DNA from: Cyanobium sp. PCC 7001
Lineage (GTDB): Bacteria > Cyanobacteriota > Cyanobacteriia > PCC-6307 > Cyanobiaceae
Reading direction: 5' to 3'
Length of the DNA: 64,000 bases
NCBI RefSeq assembly: GCF_000155635.1
Contig: NZ_DS990556.1
Span: 2,186,052-2,250,051 of the forward strand
Shown here: one piece after another, positions 18,566 through 25,904 of the stretch
How positions within the stretch are numbered: position 1 is the first letter of the stretch
Layout: each line of letters begins with the position of its first letter
Made by a program: the position numbers and the translations under genes
The notes under the pieces: model-generated
Seen by the model: the letters and a program-made list of their open reading frames with translations, nothing else
Database searches by the model: none
Told to the model about the DNA's origin: nothing

Positions 18566-19561
18566 TTGCCAGAGTTCTCCCATCATCCGCTGACTGTCGT
18601 GGTGCCGTTGTTCCCCGGACCGTGGCCAGAGCGCCTGCGCGCGGCTGTCGGGATTGGGCTGGGGCTGGCCCTCACGGCTGCCGCCGGCTGCCCGGCCTGG
18701 GCCGGCGGTGTGGTGGAGCGGGTGGCCCGCAGCGGTGAGCTCGTGCTGGTGGGGCCCTCCGGCGTTCCGCCCCTGCTCAGCCGCGAGGGCCAGGGGCCGC
18801 CGCAGGGCTATGGGGTGCTGGTGGCCGAGCGCATCGCCGCTGCCCTGGCCAAGGCGGTGGGGCGTCCCGTGGCGCTGCGCTTCGAGGCGGAGCCCGATCT
18901 GGCGGCCACCGGGGCCCGGGTGGTGGCAGGCACGGCCGACCTGGCCTGTGGGGTCCCCTTCAGCTGGGAAGCGGACATGACGGTGGATTTCTCCCTGCCG
19001 ATCGGCGTGTCGGGCCTGAAGCTGCTGGCGCCGGCCGGGCGTCTTGACGGCAACCCGGCGGGCCTGGCCCGTCGGCGCCTTGCTGTGGTGCGGGGCTCGC
19101 TGGCGGCAAGCGAATTGCGAGGCTTCCAGCCCCAGGCCGTTGCCGTGCCGGTCAACACCCTGCGGGAGGGCCTCGATGCTCTCCAGACCAACGCGGTGGA
19201 GGGGGTGATCGGTGACGCCACCCTGTTGGCGGCCCTGGCCAGCGGCGCTGAGTCCGCCGATCTTCGCCTGGTGCCGGAGGTGCCCTACGAGAGCTACGCC
19301 GTGGCCTGCCTGCTGCCGGAGAACGACTCGGCCTTCCGCAACCTGGTGGATCTGGCCATCGCCCGGCTGCTGCAGGGCTACGTGGATGGCCGGCCGGAGG
19401 ACGTGGCGGCCGTGGACCGCTGGATCGGCCCGGGCAGTGCCGCCGACCTTCCCCAGGCCCTGATCCGCGACCAGTTCCAGGCCCTGCTGATGGGCCGCGA
19501 GGCGATCCGCCCGCTGCCGCCGGCCGCCCGGACGGCAGCCCCCGCCAGCTCTGACGACTGA
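18566..19561 (+). CDS. grrP: GrrP: periplasmic solute-binding protein of a GRRM system
   Basis: A 331-aa family-3 solute-binding fold (amino-acid type). A hydrophobic signal core spans about residues 26-40 with likely cleavage after residue 46 (AWA). The lobe pattern GELVLVGPSGVPPLL..GYGVLVAERIAAALAKAVGR is followed by DLACGVPFSWEADMTVDFSLP and the hinge/second lobe. No permease or ATPase is nearby. Its place directly before a Gly-rich repeat precursor and a radical SAM/SPASM gene matches the orphan binding protein of the cyanobacterial GRRM system. The start is uncertain: TTG at 18566, or one of the GTGs about 33 bp later. It may sense or hold the modified product or a related ligand; untested. 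Confidence 0.82.
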   Translation: MPEFSHHPLTVVVPLFPGPWPERLRAAVGIGLGLALTAAAGCPAWAGGVVERVARSGELVLVGPSGVPPLLSREGQGPPQGYGVLVAERIAAALAKAVGRPVALRFEAEPDLAATGARVVAGTADLACGVPFSWEADMTVDFSLPIGVSGLKLLAPAGRLDGNPAGLARRRLAVVRGSLAASELRGFQPQAVAVPVNTLREGLDALQTNAVEGVIGDATLLAALASGAESADLRLVPEVPYESYAVACLLPENDSAFRNLVDLAIARLLQGYVDGRPEDVAAVDRWIGPGSAADLPQALIRDQFQALLMGREAIRPLPPAARTAAPASSDD

Positions 19562-19595
19562 CGTTCCCCGGCGCCGCCGATCCCCACCACCCCCC

Positions 19596-20108
19596 ATGGC
19601 CTTCTTCACCCGTTCCCGCCTCTTCGGCCTGCTGCTGCTGGCCTCGATGCCGCTGGACTGCGCCGCTGCCCTGGCCACCTCGGCGGCGCAGCAGCTGGGC
19701 ACCGACCGCTCGCCCGGCCTCGACCGACCCGCCAGCATCGAGGAGCGGCTGCGCCGCATCGCGGCGGAGGTGCGCCTGCGTGATGGCGAGCCGGTGGCGG
19801 GAGCTGAGGCCGGCGGCGCTGACGTTGGGGACGACGGCGGGGAAGACGGTCGGCTTGCCTATGTGTTCGTGAATGCCCCCTCCGTGGGCTGGGGCAACGG
19901 CGGCTTTCGCAATGGCGGCTTCTACAACGGCGGCTTCCGCAATGGCGGTTTCTACAACGGTGGTTTTCGCAACGGGGGCTTCTACAACGGCGGCTTCCGC
20001 AACGGCGGCGGCTTCCGCAACGGTGGCTTCCGCAATGGTGGGTTCCGCAACGGTGGCGGCTGGCGCAACGGGGGCTTCCGCAACGGTGGCTTTCGCAATT
20101 TCCGCTGA
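19596..20108 (+). CDS. grrA: GrrA: glycine-rich-repeat precursor peptide for radical SAM modification
   Basis: 170 aa. Residues 1-27 resemble a signal peptide (FGLLLLASMPLDCAAALA). Residues 46-62 form a leader-like amphipathic helix (ASIEERLRRIAAEVRLR) typical of GrrA. Residues 99-168 are a repeat core in which W/F-x-Asn triplets are separated by Gly-Gly spacers. I count 14 triplets (1 WGN, 9 FRN, 3 FYN, 1 WRN), ending FRNFR. In related Grr, Xye and Fxs systems, an aromatic residue followed two positions later by Asn (or a similar residue) is the site where the radical SAM enzyme forms a three-residue cyclophane. The stop overlaps the grrM start (TGATG). Confidence 0.92.
   Translation: MAFFTRSRLFGLLLLASMPLDCAAALATSAAQQLGTDRSPGLDRPASIEERLRRIAAEVRLRDGEPVAGAEAGGADVGDDGGEDGRLAYVFVNAPSVGWGNGGFRNGGFYNGGFRNGGFYNGGFRNGGFYNGGFRNGGGFRNGGFRNGGFRNGGGWRNGGFRNGGFRNFR
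19890..20099. repeat. 15-bp-unit tandem repeat encoding the GrrA core
   Basis: Fourteen degenerate units of about 15 bp (aromatic-x-Asn-Gly-Gly), with two units lengthened by an extra Gly codon and the last unit truncated. Synonymous variation between units (ttt/ttc, aat/aac, ggc/ggt/ggg) shows the amino-acid pattern is retained while the DNA drifts, indicating selection on the peptide rather than recent duplication. Confidence 0.9.
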
Positions 20109-21277
20109 TGGATCCGCCGGTCTCGGGATTCGGGCCGGTGCGGCTGCTCGTGCTGCAGCCCACCCCCTTCTGCAACCTCGACTGCGACTACTGCTACCTG
20201 CCGGACCGGGGTGATCGCACCCGCCTGAGCTTCGAGCTGCTGGAGGCCGCCCTGGAGCGGGTGCTGGAGAGTCCCTTCTTCGATGGGGGCTTCACCCTGC
20301 TCTGGCATGCGGGCGAGCCGCTCACCCTGCCGATCGGCTTTTACGACGAGGCCAGCAGGCGGATTCAGGCCGTTCTGGAGCGCCACGGGCTGCCGCCCTC
20401 CACGGTGGTGCAGTCGCTGCAGACCAATGCCACCGTGATCAACCAGGCCTGGTGTGAGTGCTTCGCCCGCAACGACATTCACGTGGGGGTGAGCCTGGAC
20501 GGGCCCGCCTTCCTGCACGATGCCCACCGGGTGACCCGCACCGGCCTGCCCACCCATGCGGCGGCGATGCGGGGCGTGAACTGGCTGCAGCGCTGCGCCA
20601 TCCCCTTCGAGGTGATCAGCGTGCTCACGGCCGATGGGCTGGACCACGCCGACGCCATTGCCGATTTCTTCCTGGAGCACGGCATCGCCGACGTGGGCTT
20701 CAACATGGAGGAAACCGAGGGTGCCAACGCCCACTCGAGCCTCGAGGCCGGCGCCGCCGAGCGCCCGGCCCTGGAGGGGCGCTACCGCCGCTTCATGGAG
20801 CGGATCTGGCAGCGCAGCCGCGAGCACCCCGATGCCCTGCGCATCCGCGAGTTCGACGGGATCACCAGCCTGGCCTGCAGCGATGGGCGCCTCGATCACA
20901 CCGACATGAACAGCCCCTTCGTGATCGTGAACGTGGATGCCCGCGGCAACGTGTCCACCTTCGATCCCGAGCTGCTGTCGGTGCGGACCGAGCGCTTCGG
21001 CGATTTCGCCTTCGGCCATGTGCAGCGCGACCGGCTGGTGGACCTGGCCGCCAGCGACAAGTTCCGGCAGGTGCACCGGGAGATCCGTGCGGGCGTGGAG
21101 CGCTGCCGGGCCAGCTGCGACTACTTCGGCCTGTGCGGCGGCGGTGCCGGCAGCAACAAGTACTGGGAGCACGGCCGTTTCGATGCCACCAGCACCGAGC
21201 ACTGCCGCTACCGCATCCAGCTGGTGGCGGATGTGGTGCTGGCCGGCATGGAGCGGGAACTGGGGATCGCCGGCTGA
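20108..21277 (+). CDS. grrM: GrrM: radical SAM/SPASM maturase of GrrA
   Basis: 389 aa, the family's usual size. The radical SAM cluster motif CNLDCDYC has Cys22, Cys26 and Cys29. The SAM-binding region follows (LLWHAGEPLTL, a GGEP-type motif, and SLDGPAFLHDAHR). The C-terminal SPASM domain supplies further cluster ligands (LACSDGR, CRASCDYFGLCGGG, TEHCRYR). It is expected to act on the GrrA repeats, probably linking the aromatic ring to the beta carbon of Asn, before or during export. The ATG shares one base with the grrA stop. A hairpin (21297-21315) follows the gene. Confidence 0.93.
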   Translation: MDPPVSGFGPVRLLVLQPTPFCNLDCDYCYLPDRGDRTRLSFELLEAALERVLESPFFDGGFTLLWHAGEPLTLPIGFYDEASRRIQAVLERHGLPPSTVVQSLQTNATVINQAWCECFARNDIHVGVSLDGPAFLHDAHRVTRTGLPTHAAAMRGVNWLQRCAIPFEVISVLTADGLDHADAIADFFLEHGIADVGFNMEETEGANAHSSLEAGAAERPALEGRYRRFMERIWQRSREHPDALRIREFDGITSLACSDGRLDHTDMNSPFVIVNVDARGNVSTFDPELLSVRTERFGDFAFGHVQRDRLVDLAASDKFRQVHREIRAGVERCRASCDYFGLCGGGAGSNKYWEHGRFDATSTEHCRYRIQLVADVVLAGMERELGIAG

Positions 21278-21296
21278 ACCCTCGCGCCAGCGCCTC

Positions 21297-21315
21297 GGCT
21301 CCCAGCTCAGGAGCC
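21297..21315. terminator. terminator-like hairpin between grrM and stpA
   Basis: GGCTCC (21297-21302) pairs with GGAGCC (21310-21315) over a 7-nt loop, in the 49-bp gap between convergent stop codons. There is no clear U-tract, so a bidirectional terminator is suggested by placement only. Confidence 0.4.
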
Positions 21316-21326
21316 TTCAGGACCTT

Positions 21327-22538
21327 TCAGGACCTGCGTTCCGCCAGCTCCTGAAAAAGCCGCACGTACTGCTGCGGCCCGCCGGGAAGGCTGGCGTCGA
21401 TGCGCAGTGGATCCTCCGGGTCGGTGAGACCGGCCAAGGTGCCATCGCCATGGGAGGGCCGGTCCACCGCGCCGCCGCTGCTGTCCACCAGCACCACCCG
21501 GTTGGCGGTGCCGAACACCTCCCCCAGCTCCTGGAGCAGGGTCAGGAAGCCCCGGTCGCTGCCGCCCCGCAGCCACCCCTCGCCGCCCGGAGCCGGCATC
21601 GAGGTGATCGTGTCCCCCACCCCCACCAGGCGCGGCATCAGCGCCGGCGGGATCGCCGATCGGGCCAGCTCCAGCAGGCTGGGGTGGTCATGGGGGGCGG
21701 TGCGCACGTTGAAGTCGGCGCCGAGCGGAGCGCTGCCCGTGCGACGCGCGATGGCCTGGTTGATCAGCACCAGCAGGCCCACCTCCTTGAGGGCGCCGCG
21801 CAGCATCAGCTGGAAGTCGGTGGTGCCGGTGGCGCCGGCACTGGCCGGCTTGAGCTGCTCGCTGCCCCCGCGGCTGCCGAGGTTCGGGGCCAGGTGCAGG
21901 AAGAACGCCTCGCCCAGCCCAGCCCCGGCAGCCTGCTCCAGCAGGTGCCCCATCAGCTCCAGCGCCAGCTGCTGCAGGTCCTGCTGGCGGCCCACATCAC
22001 CCTCCACGGCGGCGAACAGGCCGTTGAGGTTGAGGCTGGGGGAGAGGGGGTTGTCGAGCACGGCCGCCTCCACCTGGGCGGCCCGCTCCTGGGCGTCGAG
22101 CTGGGGCAGCAGGGCCGGCAGGCGCTCCAGCAGGGCGCCGCGCAGCTGATCCACAGCGGCGGCGAGGAAGGCGATCTCCCCGGTGCTCACTCCCGGGTGG
22201 CTCACCCGGGCGAAGCGGTCCTGCAGCTGCACCCCGCCTGCCGCCAGCCCGGGCAGATAGAGCCCTTCGGCGGCTGGATCGGTCTGACCCGCCAGGGCCG
22301 CCTCCACCACCCGGTTCACGCCGCGGCTGCCCTCGTGCTCCCCGTTGGTGAGCACGGCGAACTGCCCCTCCAGTCGGCGGGAGGCCCTCAGGTAGGCGGG
22401 ATCCAGTCGCCGGTGGCGCGGGTCGTGCACCAGCTCCATGCACACCCCGTCGAGGTCCTGCACGATCAGCAGCTCTCCCGGGCGGGCCAGGTCCTCCAGC
22501 AGGGCATCGGGGCTCAGGGCATCGGAGGAGAGGGGCAT
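21327..22538 (-). CDS. stpA: glucosylglycerol-3-phosphate phosphatase
   Basis: A 403-aa protein of the StpA/GgpP type that removes phosphate from glucosylglycerol-phosphate, the second and final step of glucosylglycerol synthesis. The HAD-like motif IVQDLDGVCMELV lies near residues 25-37 and the C-terminal region has VVLVDSSGG and VGVGDTITSMP. Length matches the family. It is convergent with grrM and divergent from glpK (183-bp gap), at the left flank of the osmolyte locus whose synthase (ggpS) is 9 kb away. Salt control at the shared promoter region is plausible. Confidence 0.93.
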   Translation of the reverse strand: MPLSSDALSPDALLEDLARPGELLIVQDLDGVCMELVHDPRHRRLDPAYLRASRRLEGQFAVLTNGEHEGSRGVNRVVEAALAGQTDPAAEGLYLPGLAAGGVQLQDRFARVSHPGVSTGEIAFLAAAVDQLRGALLERLPALLPQLDAQERAAQVEAAVLDNPLSPSLNLNGLFAAVEGDVGRQQDLQQLALELMGHLLEQAAGAGLGEAFFLHLAPNLGSRGGSEQLKPASAGATGTTDFQLMLRGALKEVGLLVLINQAIARRTGSAPLGADFNVRTAPHDHPSLLELARSAIPPALMPRLVGVGDTITSMPAPGGEGWLRGGSDRGFLTLLQELGEVFGTANRVVLVDSSGGAVDRPSHGDGTLAGLTDPEDPLRIDASLPGGPQQYVRLFQELAERRS

Positions 22539-22721
22539 GGGATCAGACGATGGCGGTCAGGGCCGGCGGGCGTTGTCGACGAGCGTTGCTGGAGGGCATG
22601 GCCCTGGGGCCCAGGCTGCAGCATCGGCCCCAGACCGAAGGGCTATCAATTTCTTTCCTTTCTCTCGACCAGGGCCGGCAATCGGCTCTTGTGTGCTACC
22701 AAACTCGAAAGAAACGACTGC

Positions 22722-24305
22722 ATGGGTTCAGCGCTTTTCCTCAGCATCGACCAGGGCACAACCAGTTCCCGCGCCGCCCTCTATGACACCTCCGGCCGCC
22801 AGGTGGCCTGCTGCGGGGCCCCCCTGGAGTGCCACTACCCCGCCGATGGCTGGGTGGAGCAGGACCCCGAAGCGATCTGGCAGAGCCAGCTCGAGGCCCT
22901 GCGCCTGCTCGATCGCGCGATCAGCGAGGAGCAGCGCCGGGCGGTGGCGGCCTGCGGCATCGCCAACCAGCGCGAAACCACGGTGCTGTGGAGCGACGGC
23001 AGCGGCGAGCCCCTGGCGCCGGCGATCGTCTGGCAGGACGGCCGCACCGCGGCCCTCTGCGCCGAATGGAAGCAGCAGGGACTGGAGGCCACCCTGCGGC
23101 AGCGCACTGGCCTGCTGGTGGACCCGTACTTCAGCGCCAGCAAGATCGTGTGGTCGCTGCGGGAACGGCCGGCGGTGGCGGCGGCGGCCGCTGCCGGGGA
23201 GCTGCGCTTCGGCACCGTGGACAGCTGGCTGCTGTGGCGGCTCTGCGGCCGCCATGCCACCGACTGCAGCAACGCCAGCCGCACGCTGCTGATGGATCTG
23301 GAGCGGCTGGAGTGGGCCGGTGACCTCGCCGCCGCCCTGGGCATCCCCGAGCAGGCCCTGCCGGAGCTGCTGCCGAGCCGGGCGGCCTTCGGCACCATTG
23401 CGCCAGACCTGCCCTTCGCCGGCGTGCCGATCACGGCGATGCTGGGCGACCAGCAGGCCGCCACCCTGGGCCAGAGCTGCCTGGCCGTGGGCGAGGGCAA
23501 GTGCACCTATGGCACCGGCGCCTTCCTGGTGATCAACACCGGCGCCACGATCCAGCGCTCCTCCGCCGGCCTGCTCAGCACGGTGGGCTGGACCGATGCG
23601 GCGGGCAAGCCCACCTACTGCCTCGAGGGCAGCCTGTTCAATGCCGGCACGGCGATCCAGTGGCTGCGCGACGGTCTGCGCCTGATCGAGCGCTCCGACC
23701 AGGTGAATGGCCTGGCGGCGCAGTGCAGCAGCAGCGGCGGCGTGATGCTGGTGCCCGCCTTCACCGGCTGGGGTACGCCCCACTGGGACCCCTACGCCCG
23801 CGGGCTGTTGATCGGCCTCACCCGGGACACCGGTCCGGCCCAGATCGCCCGAGCCACCCTCGAAGGAATCGCCCTGGCGGTGGCCACCCTGGTGGAACTC
23901 GCCGAGCAGGCTCTGGGGGCTCCCCTGCAGGAGCTCGCCGCCGACGGGGGCGCCGCGGCCGCCGATCTGCTGCTGCAGGCCCAGGCGGACTCCACGGGGG
24001 TGCCGGTGCGCCGCCGCGCCGACCTGGAGAGCACCAGCCGCGGTGTGGCCCTGCTGGCGGGGGTGCAGGCCGGCCTGCTGTCAGGTCTGGAGGCCTGGAG
24101 CGCCCTGGCCGAGGAGCCCGGCACCCGGCGTTTCGAGCCCAGCCTGGAACCGCACCAGCGCGACGCCTGGCGCCGGCGCTGGCATGGAGCCGTAGAGCGC
24201 AGCCTGCACTGGCAGGCCACCACCACGCCAACCAGCACCACGCCAACCACGCCAACAACCAGCACCACGACAACCAACACGACCACCCTCACCGGAGCTG
24301 CCTGA
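22722..24305 (+). CDS. glpK: glycerol kinase with Thr-rich C-terminal tail
   Basis: 527 aa from the ATG at 22722. Phosphorylates glycerol to sn-glycerol-3-phosphate. FGGY-kinase landmarks: FLSIDQGTTSSRAALYD, GTVDSWLLWRLCG, ADLPFAGVP-like loop, MLGDQQAATLGQ, YGTGAFLVINTG and LAADGGAAAADLLLQ. The last 29 residues are almost only Thr, Pro, Ser and Asn, beyond the usual end near residue 498, and are encoded by a low-complexity tract (24219-24290). Immediately followed by glpD with no spacer, so the two are co-translated. In this context it may recycle glycerol from glucosylglycerol breakdown into the glycerol-3-phosphate pool. Confidence 0.96.
   Translation: MGSALFLSIDQGTTSSRAALYDTSGRQVACCGAPLECHYPADGWVEQDPEAIWQSQLEALRLLDRAISEEQRRAVAACGIANQRETTVLWSDGSGEPLAPAIVWQDGRTAALCAEWKQQGLEATLRQRTGLLVDPYFSASKIVWSLRERPAVAAAAAAGELRFGTVDSWLLWRLCGRHATDCSNASRTLLMDLERLEWAGDLAAALGIPEQALPELLPSRAAFGTIAPDLPFAGVPITAMLGDQQAATLGQSCLAVGEGKCTYGTGAFLVINTGATIQRSSAGLLSTVGWTDAAGKPTYCLEGSLFNAGTAIQWLRDGLRLIERSDQVNGLAAQCSSSGGVMLVPAFTGWGTPHWDPYARGLLIGLTRDTGPAQIARATLEGIALAVATLVELAEQALGAPLQELAADGGAAAADLLLQAQADSTGVPVRRRADLESTSRGVALLAGVQAGLLSGLEAWSALAEEPGTRRFEPSLEPHQRDAWRRRWHGAVERSLHWQATTTPTSTTPTTPTTSTTTTNTTTLTGAA
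24219..24290. repeat. ACC/CCA low-complexity tract at the end of glpK
   Basis: About 24 codons dominated by ACC, ACG and CCA, with short recurring units such as accagcaccacg and caaccacgcca. Encodes the Thr/Pro/Ser tail of GlpK and reads like a slippage-prone expansion at the C-terminus. Confidence 0.8.
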
Positions 24306-25904
24306 ATGACCGTGGATCTGCTCGTGATCGGCGGTGGCGCCACCGGCGCCACCGTGGCGCTCGAGGCCGTGCGCCGGGGGCTCTCCGTGACCCTGGTGGA
24401 GGCGGGCGACATCGCCCTCGGCACCAGCAGCCGCAGCACCAAGTTGCTGCACGGCGGCGTGCGCTACCTGGAACTCGCCTTCAAGCGGCTCGACTGGCGC
24501 CAGCTGCAGCTGGTGCGGGAGGCCCTGGGGGAACGGGGCTTCTGGCTGGAGGCGGTGCCGTTTCTGGCCCACCGCCTGGAACTGCTGCTGCCCACGGCCG
24601 GGTTTCTGCAGCAGGCCTACTACGGCGTGGGCCTGAGCCTCTACGACCTGCTGGCCGGCCGTCGCGGCATCGGGGCCAGCCGCTGGCTGGGCCGGGAGGC
24701 GGTGCGGCAGCAGCTGCCCGAGCTGGCGCCCGGCTTCAGCGGCGTGGCCTACAGCGACGGCCAGTTCGACGATGCCCGGCTGAATCTGCTGATCGCCCGC
24801 ACGGCCCAGGCCCTGGGCGTGACCGTGCACACCCGCACCCGGGTGGTGGAGCTGCTGCGCCAGGGTGATCGCCTCGCCGGTGCCGTGGTGGAGGACGCCG
24901 CCAGCGGAGAGCGCCGGGACCTGCCGGCGCGGGTGGTGCTCAATGCCACCGGCATCGGCGCCGACGCCATCCGCCGCCTGGCGGATCCCGACCAGCCGCC
25001 GCGGCTGCAGGCCAGCCGGGGCATGCACGTGGTGCTCAAGGCCAACCTCTGCCCCGGCGGCACGGGCCTGCTCATTCCCTCCACCGCGGACGGGCGGGTG
25101 CTGTTCATGCTGCCCTTCTTCGGCCGCACCCTGGTGGGCACCACCGACACGCCCTGCCCGCTGGAGGAGGCCAACCAACCGAGTGCGGAGGAAGAGGCCT
25201 ACCTGCTCAGCTACGTGCGCCGCTGGTTTCCCCAGCACGGCGAACCGGAGGTGGCGAGCCGCTGGGCCGGGGCCCGGCCGCTGCTGCGACCCGCCGCTGC
25301 CGCCACCGGCGACACGGCCACCGTGGTGCGGGAGCACGAGGTGGAGACCCTCCCCTCGGGCCTGATCAGCGTCATGGGGGGCAAGTGGACCACCTGCCGA
25401 CCCATGGCCCTCGATGGCCTCGAGGCCGTAGCCGCCCAGCTGGGTCGCCCCCTGGGTGAGGCGGCGGAGCAAGCCCCGATCCTGGGGGCCGCCGCCACAC
25501 CCGAGGCCACCCGCAGGGAGCTGGAGGCCCTGGAGCAGCGTCTCCTCGAGCAGCATTCCCAGCCGCTGGTGCGGCATCTGCTGGCGAGCCACGGGCTGCA
25601 GGCGGACGCGGTGCTGGCCTGCGCCGCCACGCCTCAGGAGTGTGAGCCCCTCAGTGCCGTGATCCCGCTCACCGCCGCCGAAGTGCGCCACGCGGCCCGC
25701 CATGAATGGGCCCGCAGCCCCGAGGATGTGCTGGCCCGTCGCTGCCGGCTCAGCTTCGTGGACACGGCCGAGGCCGACCGCCTCACGCCTGTGGTGCAGG
25801 AGCTGCTGGATCAGGAGCTGTCTACCGCCCCGGAACCGGCGCCGGACCGGGCGGCAGTGGAGTCGGCCTCCGGTTCGCCCACGAGCCACCAGAAGAACCC
25901 GTAG
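24306..25904 (+). CDS. glpD: FAD-dependent glycerol-3-phosphate dehydrogenase
   Basis: 532 aa. The N-terminal dinucleotide motif VIGGGATGATVALEAVRRG is followed by GTSSRSTKLLHGGVRYLE, typical of GlpD/GlpA, and later MGGKWTTCRPMA and the C-terminal domain RRCRLSFVDTAEADRL. Oxidises glycerol-3-phosphate to DHAP, passing electrons to the quinone pool at the membrane. The ATG abuts the glpK stop. The last 94 bp, coding for a low-complexity tail, are antisense to the 3' end of the GH13 gene. With stpA, glpK and ggpS it balances glycerol-3-phosphate supply for osmolyte synthesis. Confidence 0.95.
   Translation: MTVDLLVIGGGATGATVALEAVRRGLSVTLVEAGDIALGTSSRSTKLLHGGVRYLELAFKRLDWRQLQLVREALGERGFWLEAVPFLAHRLELLLPTAGFLQQAYYGVGLSLYDLLAGRRGIGASRWLGREAVRQQLPELAPGFSGVAYSDGQFDDARLNLLIARTAQALGVTVHTRTRVVELLRQGDRLAGAVVEDAASGERRDLPARVVLNATGIGADAIRRLADPDQPPRLQASRGMHVVLKANLCPGGTGLLIPSTADGRVLFMLPFFGRTLVGTTDTPCPLEEANQPSAEEEAYLLSYVRRWFPQHGEPEVASRWAGARPLLRPAAAATGDTATVVREHEVETLPSGLISVMGGKWTTCRPMALDGLEAVAAQLGRPLGEAAEQAPILGAAATPEATRRELEALEQRLLEQHSQPLVRHLLASHGLQADAVLACAATPQECEPLSAVIPLTAAEVRHAARHEWARSPEDVLARRCRLSFVDTAEADRLTPVVQELLDQELSTAPEPAPDRAAVESASGSPTSHQKNP

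Noticed and set aside
19890..20099. Regular short repeats that might suggest a CRISPR array
   Set aside because: The 15-bp units are contiguous, without spacers, and lie inside the grrA reading frame encoding an aromatic-x-Asn-Gly-Gly peptide.
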